Assembly (NCBI GenBank): GCA_009602725.1
Contig: WELB01000022.1
Location: 18,288 to 66,326, forward strand
Direction: 5' to 3'
DNA length: 48,039 bases
Origin: Spirogloea muscicola
Lineage: Eukaryota; Streptophyta; Zygnematophyceae; Spirogloeales; Spirogloeaceae
Shown: positions 12,901-22,700 of the stretch, piece after piece
Layout: each line of letters starts with the position of its first letter
How positions within the stretch are numbered: position 1 is the first letter of the stretch
Translations under genes and position numbers: made by a program
Notes under the pieces: model-generated
What the model was told of the DNA's origin: nothing
What the model saw: the letters and a program-made list of their open reading frames with translations, nothing else
The model's database searches: none

Positions 12901-13300
12901 GCCTCCAAATGTACCTAATTCTATGAGCGCCGAGCAAAAATGTCCGCCAGTGGACTTGGACACAGAGTCAGCAGACCAAGCTACGAAAGAACATTCTAGA
13001 GAGTGCCAGGTCGAGGCCCTGGAAGCCCCAGCACAAATGCTGCAGGAAGTCCCGGAAGCAAGTGGAGATGGCAATGGCCTCTCCATGGCTGCTGAGGGGC
13101 GTCCATCGACTAGCAGGGATACAACTCATAGTGCAGGCAGTAGCACACAAACACAGGTCTACAAATTAGAAGAGGTGGACATTGAAGTCCTAAGAGAGCT
13201 GCCACAGGAGATTCAGCTTGAGTTGCGACTTGCTTTCAGTAGGAAGAAGCCTCGCACGACTCCATCATGCTCTATTTCGTCTTACTTTAAGCCACTTTAA
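9930..13300 (+). CDS. POLH: DNA polymerase eta (Y family), first exon interrupted
   Basis: Translesion polymerase that copies past UV photoproducts in the nucleus. The start is taken at 9930 (MPVPR). A single N at 9946 then hides the segment that should carry the first catalytic Asp motif. Following exons chain in phase: 9965-10085, 10175-10286, 10508-10675, 10792-10980, 11101-11204, 11589-11708, 11799-12021, 12201-12389, 12713-13300. Recognisable blocks: AVVQYNPWKGG, ALIAVGYEAR, MRGDEARQLCPDL, the catalytic ERASIDEVYVDLTDA, CSAGIAHNKMLAKLASG, GGKLGLKLQ and SSGKTF in the little-finger region. The long last exon is acidic and disordered. It ends with a UBM-like ubiquitin-binding segment (LRELPQEIQLEL) and then SISSYFKPL, a PIP-box-like PCNA contact at the very C-terminus. 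A small exon between 12389 and 12713 cannot be excluded. It is convergent with the mARC-like gene. Confidence 0.92.
9946..9946. other. Single N, gap inside the pol eta first exon
   Basis: Between the MPVPR start and the exon beginning VEQRR there is no room for the roughly 20 residues, including the metal-binding Asp, that every pol eta has here, nor for an intron. The N must therefore replace real sequence rather than one base. Confidence 0.75.
10313..10376 (+). repeat. CTG-rich short tandem repeat in a pol eta intron
   Basis: Four units of the 8-mer CTGCTGCA are followed by CTGCTGCTCCTG-type triplet repeats, within the intron 10287-10507. It is a simple repeat and likely length-variable. 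Confidence 0.85.
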
Positions 13301-13989
13301 GCCAAGATAAAATGTCCCATGCATGCGTTGCAATCTCATCATCCCATCTTGCTGAGTATCGAGTGAGTCTAGCTTTGCTTTGGGTTCATGGTTCTTCATG
13401 GTCTTAGTTAATGTCAGCGCACTTCAACATGATCACTTTGCACTGTGCACTGTGCAAGTGTCCCATTCAGGTACAAGCAAGTGCACATTGCAACATGCAA
13501 CAGCCTAGCTCCTGTTCACGTACTCCGTTTGTCAATATATGACGCCACCTGAAGGAGACATAGTCCTAGTGACTGTGCATCGTAGGTGCACCAAAAGTTC
13601 AACAAGACAAGCTAAGATGACAATTACTCAAAGTCCAAGAAAGATACGAGAGCAAGACCTTGAGTCAACCTTGAGGCCAAGAAATTGCTATCGGTCACAA
13701 TCAGCGACCAGGTTCTTGCATTACTGGATCCTTGACTGCGAGCTGCAATATAATTTTACCTGGCCTCGTCAAATACATTGTGCGATGTCCCTAGCAAGAT
13801 ACAGTGTCCTCCTCAAGTAGTATGGCCCTGGAACATTTGCTGTGAGGAACACTGGTGATTGAAAGAGATGTATCGTGAATAAATAGCTACACACATAGAG
13901 CAGGTAAGCAGAGCAGGTAAGCAGAGAGTAAGAGAGACTATGTACATCTTGCCCTGGGACAAGGCCACGCAGGTGGCTAACAGCAAAGG
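13301..13989. other. Tail-to-tail spacer between pol eta and the mARC-like gene
   Basis: This contains both presumed 3' UTRs. There is a small direct repeat (AGCAGGTAAGCAG twice, about 13898-13925). No coding frame with a recognisable domain was seen, and no clear polyadenylation consensus could be assigned. Confidence 0.5.
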
Positions 13990-16252
13990 TTAGCCAGGCA
14001 CAAGCTCTGCCACTGAAGAAGCTTTGTCGAGGATGCATATTGCCTCTCCTACTGCCACTGCCGGCCCCCCTGAGAAGTTGCAAATGGCATTCATCCCGAA
14101 CAGTTTCTGTAGAAAAGGACAAGAAAAACTTCAGCTCGACTGGCAAGCAGGGGCAACAAGAAGCTAGGCTGATGCCATTCTGAGCTTGTCTTATTATGCA
14201 GACCAGGTGCACATGACAAGGCAAGGCTGCTCTTCTTCACAGTGTTCACGTTGAGAGGTCGAGGGCCAATTACAGACCTCATGCCACATATTCTTGGGCA
14301 ACTGCAAATGGCTCCCTTTCCGGAAAGCAGCGAGCGTCTGTAAATTACACGGTTGCAAAAACTTCATGGATGTGACAAATGCCCTACTACATGAATGCTG
14401 TTCGATGCGGTGCTTGCAAGGGCTGCACACATATCATGGTACTGTCGGGATGAGGCCAGTGGTAAGAGTATCAATGCTTGAGTGCTGAGCACTCCAATGC
14501 TCTATGTAGCTGACTGTGGCAGCATTGACTGTTAATGAGGCAATGCGGGCCTGACATAAGTCTACCTTGAGTGGTTCCTCTCCAACCTCACCGGTTGCCT
14601 GGTTGGTTGTTGTGACCTGTCAGAGAGAGATTGAGCCATGATTAAGTAGGAGGCTCTGGGGCCCTCCAGCTAACATACAATGCTACATGTTCTGTTCTTA
14701 TCAGCGCACTATACTAGCACCGCTTGCGCACCAGGCAGAAGCAGGCCTGTTTCTTCCATCACCTGGCATTGCGCGTACATGCTGCGCTGCGGGTGCCAAC
14801 CACACCAATTTCCCAACATGCATCTTGAGGTAGTCACGCACCTTGCAGCGCCCGCAGGGCTTCACTCCTCGAAAGACTCGTCCAGCAACTCCACCAATGG
14901 TGAAAGCTCTCCAAGTATCTTCCTCAAACGCTTCGCAACCTTCAATGAAGATGCTGTAGGCGTCTCACATATGAGCCTCATGATGGCAATCACAGAATGC
15001 CATCGGCAGAGCAGGGGTGTGAGGGAGGCAGAGTGCAATGGACAGGGTCAGATCTTGGGGCAAGGGAAGGTGGGACGTTGCGCCTGAGTTCCTTTCTCCT
15101 TTGTAAGGCTAGAATTGGCCTCCCTTTCAATTTCATGCGCACCGCGCGCCTTCTCTCTTTCTGCACGCACTACCCTGGTGAAGGCTCCGCTTGACTACGG
15201 TCCACACATCGACACTTATCTGGACCAGTAGGGAACTCGCACTAACAAGTAGGTTTGGGAGGCAGTACTTGGGTCTGAAGCGATTGATAGGCAACGCCAC
15301 TTCCATGTGCTGGTTCAGAGCGTCCAGAGATGCCTGCAGTCAGCCATTACGCGAGACAATGAGTCAAGAGGGCTGGTAACTAGCAGTACAGTCGCGTTCG
15401 CAAAGGCCGCCTGCGACCTTGCCCAGGTAAGTGCTGCCAGCCTCATCTTTCGCCCGAGGCATTGCCTGACAGAGAAGCCATGTGTCACAGCTGGTGGCAG
15501 GAAAGCCTCGACCTGGGAGATGACGAGGAACGGGAAGCCATCCGAGAAGCAGGTTTCGGATCCTTCTGCGTAGTCGGGGTCTGTCGGCCGCAGCTCACCT
15601 GCATTCCAGCATGCGCGAGCGTGGAGGCAGCTCAGGAGCTCGCTGATGGCTGCATGTCCAGCCGCCGAGGCACGTGGCGCAGCACAGTGCGCTTGTGAGA
15701 TGGTTCACCTGGCGCGAAGCGCACGAGGCGGCTGGGCTTGCCCAGGTACGTGGAGAACCAGGCAGCAGCGTCGTCGCCCTCGTCCAGGGCGTGGCCGGAC
15801 CACTCCCACACCGAGGCCGGCACTCGGGGCCTCTCGTAGGGCGGGGCCAGCAGGACGTGCAGCGGCTCCATGCCCGGCGCCGTGAGGGCTGCCACCAGCC
15901 CCGCCAGCGACGGCTCGACGTCAGGGGCAGCCGAGTGGCAGGTGGGGGAGCGTAGCCGCAGGAGGCGGAGGCGCTGGCGGGCAATGCGGGCCAGGGGGCG
16001 TGGGGCCTCACAGAGGGCGGCGGTGGCGTCGAGGGGCGCCCAGGCGTCGTCGAGCGCGGGCTGCGGGAGAGCGGGGCGCACGAGGGCGAGGGCGGGGTCG
16101 GCGCGCTGCGTGCGCATGCGCCCGCGCTCGTTGACGACCATCCACTGGCGGTCCCAGGCGAAGCCGGAGGCGGCCAGGTGCGCGCGCGGCAGCGACAGCC
16201 CGCGGCACGCCTTGACGGGGTACACGAACAGCGACGCCACGGACGGCGCCAT
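13990..16252 (-). CDS. mARC-like MOSC domain protein (amidoxime-reducing component)
   Basis: Predicted molybdenum-cofactor enzyme that reduces N-hydroxylated compounds with electron partners, likely organellar or cytosolic. Seven exons chain in phase: 16252-15709, 15580-15513, 15333-15269, 14953-14842, 14616-14566, 14337-14278, 14106-13990 (338 aa). The N-terminal MOSC_N barrel shows LFVYPVKACRGLSL, DRQWMVVNERGR and LDEGDDAAAWF. The MOSC domain shows FSDGFPFLVISQ, INRFRPN, GVKPCGRCK with the conserved cysteines near residues 259 and 262, TTTNQATGEVGEEPLK and a C-terminal KLFGMNAICN. Length and order match plant mARC proteins. The start at 16252 is preferred because the alignment of VASLFVYPVK begins there; an in-frame ATG at 16288 adds 12 residues next to a repeat. 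Exon 1 is strongly GC-rich. Confidence 0.93.
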
Positions 16253-16304
16253 GGCGGGCCGGGCTCCGGGGTGGCGGGGCCGCCGCAATCAGGGAGAAAG
16301 AAGA

Positions 16305-16530
16305 AGAAGGGCTCGCCCATTGAGAATATGGGCTGGAACAGCCAGCCCAAAAAAGAATGAACAGAGTTCAAGAAGAGGGGGGGGGAAGCCAGGCGAAGCC
16401 CTAAGGCGAAGCAGCAGAAGTGACAAGCACACAAGAAAAAACAAAGCAGCTACTAACCACTCAGTGACCCCTGCTACGCAGGCGCAGGTCGGAGAGGCTA
16501 TGCTCCTGGAAGTATGTCCCCGCGCCAGGG
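16305..16530 (+). repeat. Dispersed repeat family A copy beside the mARC-like gene
   Basis: GCTCGCCCATTGAGAATATG is followed by the hairpin GGGCTGGAACAGCCAGCCC, AAAAAAGAATGAACAGAG, a G-run and the family tail. The repeat starts about 50 bp upstream of the mARC-like start codon, so it lies in that gene's promoter or 5' UTR. Confidence 0.82.
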
Positions 16531-16624
16531 CCCCTATCCTCAATGGGCGAGCCCTTTCCTCTCGCGGGCTGCAGCTCTGTGAGCCAAGGACGCTTCCATG
16601 AGAAAATGCGTGTATATTAAGAGA

Positions 16625-17100
16625 TGGGGAGGCCATGTGTGGCCAAGTACAAAGGCAAGCACATTGGACAAATGTACGTCACCTGCTGCTAAGCTGACCC
16701 GCTCAGTAACCACGAGTCAGCACATAGAGGTCGCTAGCTGACGCTCGAATACCGGACGGCAATTGACTAGCTCTTGTGCCAGCAGCTAAGGCTCGACCAG
16801 CTTTCTGATGCAGAGCATACGCCTGAGCTCGTTGCAGACAGGTTGACACTCGACGTCGCAGAAATGACAGATAGGCTGCCGGCATACCCATCTGGGCTGG
16901 GAGCATATCCTCGCGTCGTGCATATCCCAGACTCGCTATGTTCTCGAGTAGGGTATGGAAGCGAGGACCCAAGCAGCCGAAAGTGTCGATTGCGGCCGGG
17001 AGGAGGTGGTCACTGCGGGGGTAGTCTGAGTAATGTCGGAGCTTTTTCTGCTCAGCACCTCCCACTGCGTGGCCAGCAATGTGTGTGGAAGCGGAACTCT
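16625..17100 (+). repeat. Dispersed repeat family B, long copy 1
   Basis: GTGGCCAAGTACAAAGGCAAG, CACCTGCTGCTAAGCTGACC and CTCAGTAACCACGAGTCAGC are followed by several hundred bases that align with 18235-18715 in the same orientation, with many substitutions. Shorter relatives lie at 32150-32335, 32605-32850, 36240-36435 and 39805-39930. Confidence 0.8.
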
Positions 17101-17190
17101 TGTATGCCTCAGTCACCACCACATCAACCAAAGCTCGTGGGCCTCCGCCAGGTTAGAGGGCGGTGGCTGTGATTGGCCAGCCCGGAAAAA

Positions 17191-17774
17191 GAGAAAGCGG
17201 CTGCTGATATGAAAGAATCGGCTGTGAAATGCCAGCCAGATGCATACAGGTGTTCATGACGGAGCCGAAGGCTAGGCAGACAGGGCGCCATCAATACCCC
17301 CGTGTCAGCAGTAGGAAGTCAGATGAGCTGAGGGGAGGAAGAGCAACCCCGCTGCGCAAGCCAGAGGCTGCTGCAAGGGCATGGAGAAGAGAGAATGAGC
17401 AAGGTGAACAGGGGACTGCTCGAGTCGCTGTGTGCTGTGGATTTCACTTGTTTCATGCCTTGTCCCGCCCGTTCTCTGGGCTGGTGGCTCGGTGCCTTTG
17501 GGTCTCGTGTCCTGCTACCGTATGCGATTGTCTATGTCCCTGCAGCGCTCCCAAGCGCTTGCTTTGCACCGCCGCGCTGGTCGCGCCCTTGCAGCAGCCT
17601 CTGGCTTGCGCAGCGGGGTTGCTCTTCCTCCCCTCAGCTCATCTGACTTCCTACTGCTGACACGGGGGTATTGATGGCGCCCTGTCTGCCTAGCCTTTGG
17701 CTCCGTCATGAACACCTGTATGCATCTGGCTGGCATTTCACAGCCGATTCTTTCATATCAGCAGCCGCTTTCTC
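17191..17774. repeat. Nearly perfect 190-bp inverted repeat (foldback element)
   Basis: The left arm 17191-17380 and the reverse complement of 17585-17774 agree at all but one position by my reading (CCGAAGG against CCAAAGG), with a spacer of 204 bp. Both arms begin GAGAAAGCGGCTGCTGATAT and end GGCTGCTGCAAGGGC. The arms carry family C sequence. The same peptide frame therefore appears on both strands, which shows the frame is a by-product and not a gene. Near identity implies a recent duplication or gene conversion. Confidence 0.9.
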
Positions 17775-17784
17775 CATGGGCGAG

Positions 17785-18175
17785 CTCTTCCAGCTTTTCC
17801 AGCCCCTATCCTCAATGGGCGAGCGCTTTCTCTTTAGCTCTACTCTCTCTGGGCTGGCCATTCACAGCCCCCGCCCCACCTTCGGCAAAGCTCACTCCTT
17901 CCTGTTGAAGCGCTGTTGTTCCTGCTTAGAAGCCGCATGTGAGAAAGTAGTCTCCAAGTAACGAGTCTCCTGCCGCCCTCTTCTGGAAGATACCGCGGAT
18001 CCTGTCCATGGCCAGAGGCTGCAGCCAAAGTGCGAGCGGCACGCAGATGCAACGCGTGTGCCATAGACAGCTGCAGCGATGCTGACGCGCATGCGATACA
18101 CCTGGGCGAGGAAGCCTGCCGCGCTGACAGAGGCCTGCTTCCCTTGACGACGGGACACAGCGCTGCAAGCTAGCC
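17785..18175. repeat. Family A hairpin fragments and a family C copy
   Basis: Minus-strand family A pieces (CAGCCCCTATCCTCAATGGG near 17800; GGGCTGGCCATTCACAGCCC near 17850) are followed at about 17985-18175 by a family C copy (GGCCAGAGGCTGCAGCC ... GACGGGACACAGCGC). Confidence 0.65.
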
Positions 18176-18234
18176 GGTGCAAGAGCTCAAGCCACAGAGC
18201 GCCGAATGCCCCGTGGACGTTGATGGCAAAGAAC

Positions 18235-18715
18235 TGGAGTGATGGAGGGCCTGAGTGGCCAAGTACAGAGGCAAGCAATTGACATGACAGATGTACATCA
18301 CCTGCTGCTAAGCTGACCAACTCAATCAGCACGAGCAGCACGTAGAGGTCGCAAATTGATGCCCGAATACCAGACGGCAACTGACAAGCCCTTGTGCCAC
18401 CAGCTGAAGCTCGAACAGCTTCCTGGTGTAACGCATGAGCCTGAATGCGCTGCAAACAGGCTGACAAACAACGTCGCAAAAACCACAAATAGGCTGCTGG
18501 CATGCCCATCTCGGCTGGAAGCATATTCTCACGACGTGCATATCCTAGACTTGAGATGTTCTCAAGTAGGATATGAACCTCGTGGACCCATGCAGCCGAA
18601 GATGTCAATTGCGGCTGGTGGGAGGTGAGCGCTACGGGGGTAGTCACGTTAGAGCTGCAGCTTTCTCTGAACTGCACTTCCCACTACGTGTCCAGCAATG
18701 TGGGTCAATGTGGGT
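18235..18715 (+). repeat. Dispersed repeat family B, long copy 2
   Basis: Aligns with 16625-17100 along its length (for example ACATCACCTGCTGCTAAGC, CACGTAGAGGTCGC and GGCTGCTGGCATGCCCATC). The two copies are direct repeats on either side of the foldback element. The 261-codon minus-strand frame across it shows no known domain. Confidence 0.78.
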
Positions 18716-19769
18716 CGAGCAAGGGGGATGAACTCGTCCTCCGGCGGATGATTAGCATATTGATGACCATCTGCCTCAGCCGTGTGGGCCGTGGGCCTGC
18801 TCCCTGTGAGAAGTGGCCCCTCGTATTGGGCCCATATCTGGATCTGAGGCGACCTTGCTGCTGCTCCAGTGCGTCCTAGCTATGTCTGTCTGTGTGACTG
18901 AGTGTCTGATCTTTGTGTGCCTCCATGAGCGGATCTACGTCTGGACTGTTTGTGAGACGAGGGCGGTCTGCTGGTCCTCCGGAGAAGGGCAAACGTCAGT
19001 TGAGGACTCTGAGTGGAGGTGACGAGAAGCCGAGGCTGCTGAAAGAGATTGACGGGAGCAACATCAGAAGCAGCCAGATCTGCAAGCTTCAATGATCATC
19101 AGATGATTGACAACGTTACACAGGGGGAACAGAAGTGCCAAGGGACAAGAGGCTTGGCGAACACTTGAAGACAGGGGCTGGCCACCTCGACAGGCTGGAT
19201 ATGGAAGGTGGCCAGCTTTCTTTGAGTTGATGCATCGCACATCAAGATCACTGCACATGATAAAGTGGTCAGAGTCTCGCAGTAGGCTGAGCATATCCTA
19301 CTAGTCTTACCTCAACCTACTTCGCTTGGAATTGGTGTGACTGCCATCTCGCTTCAGATGTCATGCACACCCCCATCATTGGTCACAGATGCTCCCCAGA
19401 TTGCTACCCATCAACCCCTCTACTCCACATACCTCGCCATGGATTCTTCAGCTGCAGCAAAGGACTGCTGCAGCCAGAGCTAGTGCTCCTCTTTGCACGC
19501 ACTGTAACCTGCCGGCCTCTCACCGGTTCCACCTTGATCGGCTTTACTCTCCTTAAAGAGATTCTCTTGTACAACGAGCAGGCCGATCACTTGGCAATCT
19601 GGATCTTTGCATGCACAATTGAAGATACTCTATACAAATAGGAAGCCAATCTGCATTCCGGCACTCGCCACTAAACCAATAAAGAATGATACAAAATTGT
19701 TCTATACACGTGAGCAACTGCTCAAGGGAGGGGCCAAAGGCAGCATGCGCATGAGATTGACAGACGATG
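18716..19769. other. Intergenic downstream of callose synthase
   Basis: Presumed 3' UTR of the callose synthase gene plus spacer. No frame with recognisable similarity and no RNA gene were seen. Confidence 0.5.
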
Positions 19770-22700
19770 CTATCGTTTGCGACCTGCAAGGATGCGAGAG
19801 ATCTGGAGGCCTCGGCTGAAGGCCTGGTTGAAAAGGAGCCGTGTCTGGAACTCAGACACAAAGGGGAACCAGGCTAGCACCGCAATCGGTGCAAAGATAA
19901 CGATACCCATGAGCCACTCAAATGCCCTGGCCAGTGTACGGATGCTCTCCCACAGGCCCGCTTGCTCAACGACCGGCCTAAAAGCCTGTGCAATCTGCAC
20001 GCAAGACCTCCAACTTATGCAACTTGTAAGCATAATACAAGGGACAGATCACTAAGTAGGGCCCGTCAACTCAGCTCTTGCAGGTTGCTTACAGGTAATC
20101 AGCTTACCAGTAGGATTGCCCAGGCGGTGGGCAGAAAGGCTAGGAGGCAGGCAAAGAGATCGCCGACGGTAAGCCGTGTAGTTGCCAGAAGGACGCCCAG
20201 CGTTAACAGAACAACAAGCAACACAACAGCCTTAACCAGTCGGAATATGAGCTGAAAGTCTGCACTGAATCTTTTGCGCCCCAGTGACACAATCTTCAGG
20301 CACAGCAGCACTGCGAAAACGACCACCCAAGACAGCGCATATACCTGCAAGACAGAGAGTGGCAAGTCAGTTATCCAGTCTACTTAGTACTCTTCCAGCC
20401 ACCTGAGCTGCTGTGTGCCTTACAAACGGAACAATCAAGGGTTTCACTTGCATGCTATTCAGATATCTGCTCAATAAAATCTTGGACAATTACTCACCCC
20501 TATGGACTTGTTCTGGTCAGAAATGTCGAGCGCATACACAATCCCATACTGAAAAAGGAGGAATCGAAGTGCCAGCACAGCCTCCGTGACTCGTCCAATC
20601 AAGCCAGTTGTCTGCAGGTGTTCTTGCTCCTCGTCCCACCATGTTTCCCAACTCTGAATCAATGCAGTGCATGTTATGTAGCATCAGCAATCAGGAAACT
20701 CTCGTTAACTAACTCAATGCCAGGATGCTGATCTAGTGGGCACCTTGTCAGCCTTGATGCCGATGCCTCCATGACTTGCAAGCCATTTGATCCAATCCTC
20801 CCAGTCCTCCACAACCTTTTGCCACTCAAAGCCCGAGGGATTGAAAAAGAAGGGTGCAAAAAGCCAGCTGCAAAAGAGTGTTCTGCTGATTAAGGTTTTG
20901 TTTGTGATCTCCTTATTGTGTGGGCATAGTCATTGGCAACAGCACTGGAGGGTCAGAGCTAAAGTGGAGGGAAGTCATATGCAGGTCACGTGCAAGTCAG
21001 TGTCAATGTTTACCTGACCACAAGGAACCACATGGAGAAGGTGAGAAACAAGAATGCTGCACCCTTGCGCATTTCTGCGGCACCATATGTGCCGTACAAG
21101 ATCAAGAGAATCAAGATCTCAAAAGCCTTGATAAAGTGTGAGCGTGAATATAGGCGGTAATTCTCAGCAAACTTTTCATGTACCACAACAAAGCCGCGAC
21201 CAGTGGCACGATACTTGGCTCCTCCATGAAGAATTGCGCGCCCGAAGTAGTGAGCCTGTGGTCACAGCAGGATGCATCACAACCACCTCCATGCCAAGTG
21301 GATGGCAGTGCCATTCAATTGATAGCACAGCAAGGCTGGACATTTCCTCGTACTGGATGTAGGAATTGATTACCTTGGTACCGAGGGAAAATGTGAAAAA
21401 GACCGAAGCTAGCTGTAGTTGCATGATGATGAAGTCAAGCACAGCTGTCCTGAAACCCCTCTCCAAGCCAATTTCCATGACCATTGGCAGAGCCATCAGC
21501 AAGCCCAGCTGCACAAGGCTCTGCGCTGCTAGGGCTCCCTGCAGTCCATTGTTACCACTAATTGCGGCATTGTTGAGCAGGCTCTGCTCCACGCCACTCA
21601 ACGCCATGTAAACTCGTCCATAGAGGAATGCATAAACAGTCAGGACGACAATCTGCCAGCCAGGTCCCACACACAGCGACAATCAGCAGCCTGCCTCTAA
21701 CAAAACGTTATGCAAAGAGGAGGCGCCTGCTGCAACGACATGATTTTCTGAACAAGTGTGGTGTTCTGCATGCACTGACCAATGTGGAGACGTAGAAGCC
21801 AACAGTGGTGAAGTAGGCAGAAAGCATGCGGAAGAAGTCAAAGCGATGTCCCAGCCGATGGACATCTCTGGATAGAGTTTGCTCGCCATTCCCATTGGCA
21901 ACCTTGGCCTCAAATAAAGATATCTGATTCAGGCCAACATCACGGCCCTTCCCCACCTGGATGTACTCATGATGAGTCACATTTCCCTGTCGCAAGGTTG
22001 TGTTAAAGCCTGTGCAAAGCAACATTGTCAAAGTTAAGAAACTTATGTCCAAATGCAGGAATGGCCAGACTTTTGCTCGAGCACAGTAGCATGAAGCTTA
22101 CAGATGAAGCAGCTGTTGCACTGTACCGGCAAAGATGTCCTCTGAGAGATTGATGACACGAGAGGCCTTGCTCATGCCACCACGAGTGATGTGAAAGAGC
22201 CGGTCAAAGACGTCTGGATGACCATAATGGAAGCGTACTCTACAGCAGCAGTGAAAGGCACAAAGTCAGGCCTATGGCAGATGGCTGCCCCGCTACTGGT
22301 CTACATAAAAGAGTCAACCTAGATAGCACTTGGGGTAGCTGTCATACTTGAGAGGCCAAGCAAGGACCCGCTGCCCGATTGTCACAAAACTCGTCTCCTG
22401 GTTTGACATGAACCACGCCAACGACGACACACTGCATCCACTCCAGATATTGCACATCAGCTGACAGCTCGTCGATAACTAGAGTAGACCATTACAGCAC
22501 CCACTCAATTAGGAAAGGAGATAAGCTCACAAGCATCGCATAGGTCAGTGAGAAGTCTGTGCACAACCTGCCAGTAAAGATGTGCTCTCGCACACCCAGA
22601 ATGCTTGGAGGCCGTACGCCATGGTCTTCCTTGAACTCGGCCAACAAGTTACGCATCTTGAATGCTTCCTCCAGATAATTGTCCTGTGACACCACCCAAA

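Noticed and set aside
17229-17736. Identical peptide of about 50 residues on both strands
   Set aside because: This is explained by the inverted repeat, not by two genes.
17892-18677. Minus-strand open frame of 261 codons
   Set aside because: It lies wholly in family C and B repeats, has no known motif, and its relatives in other copies are broken.
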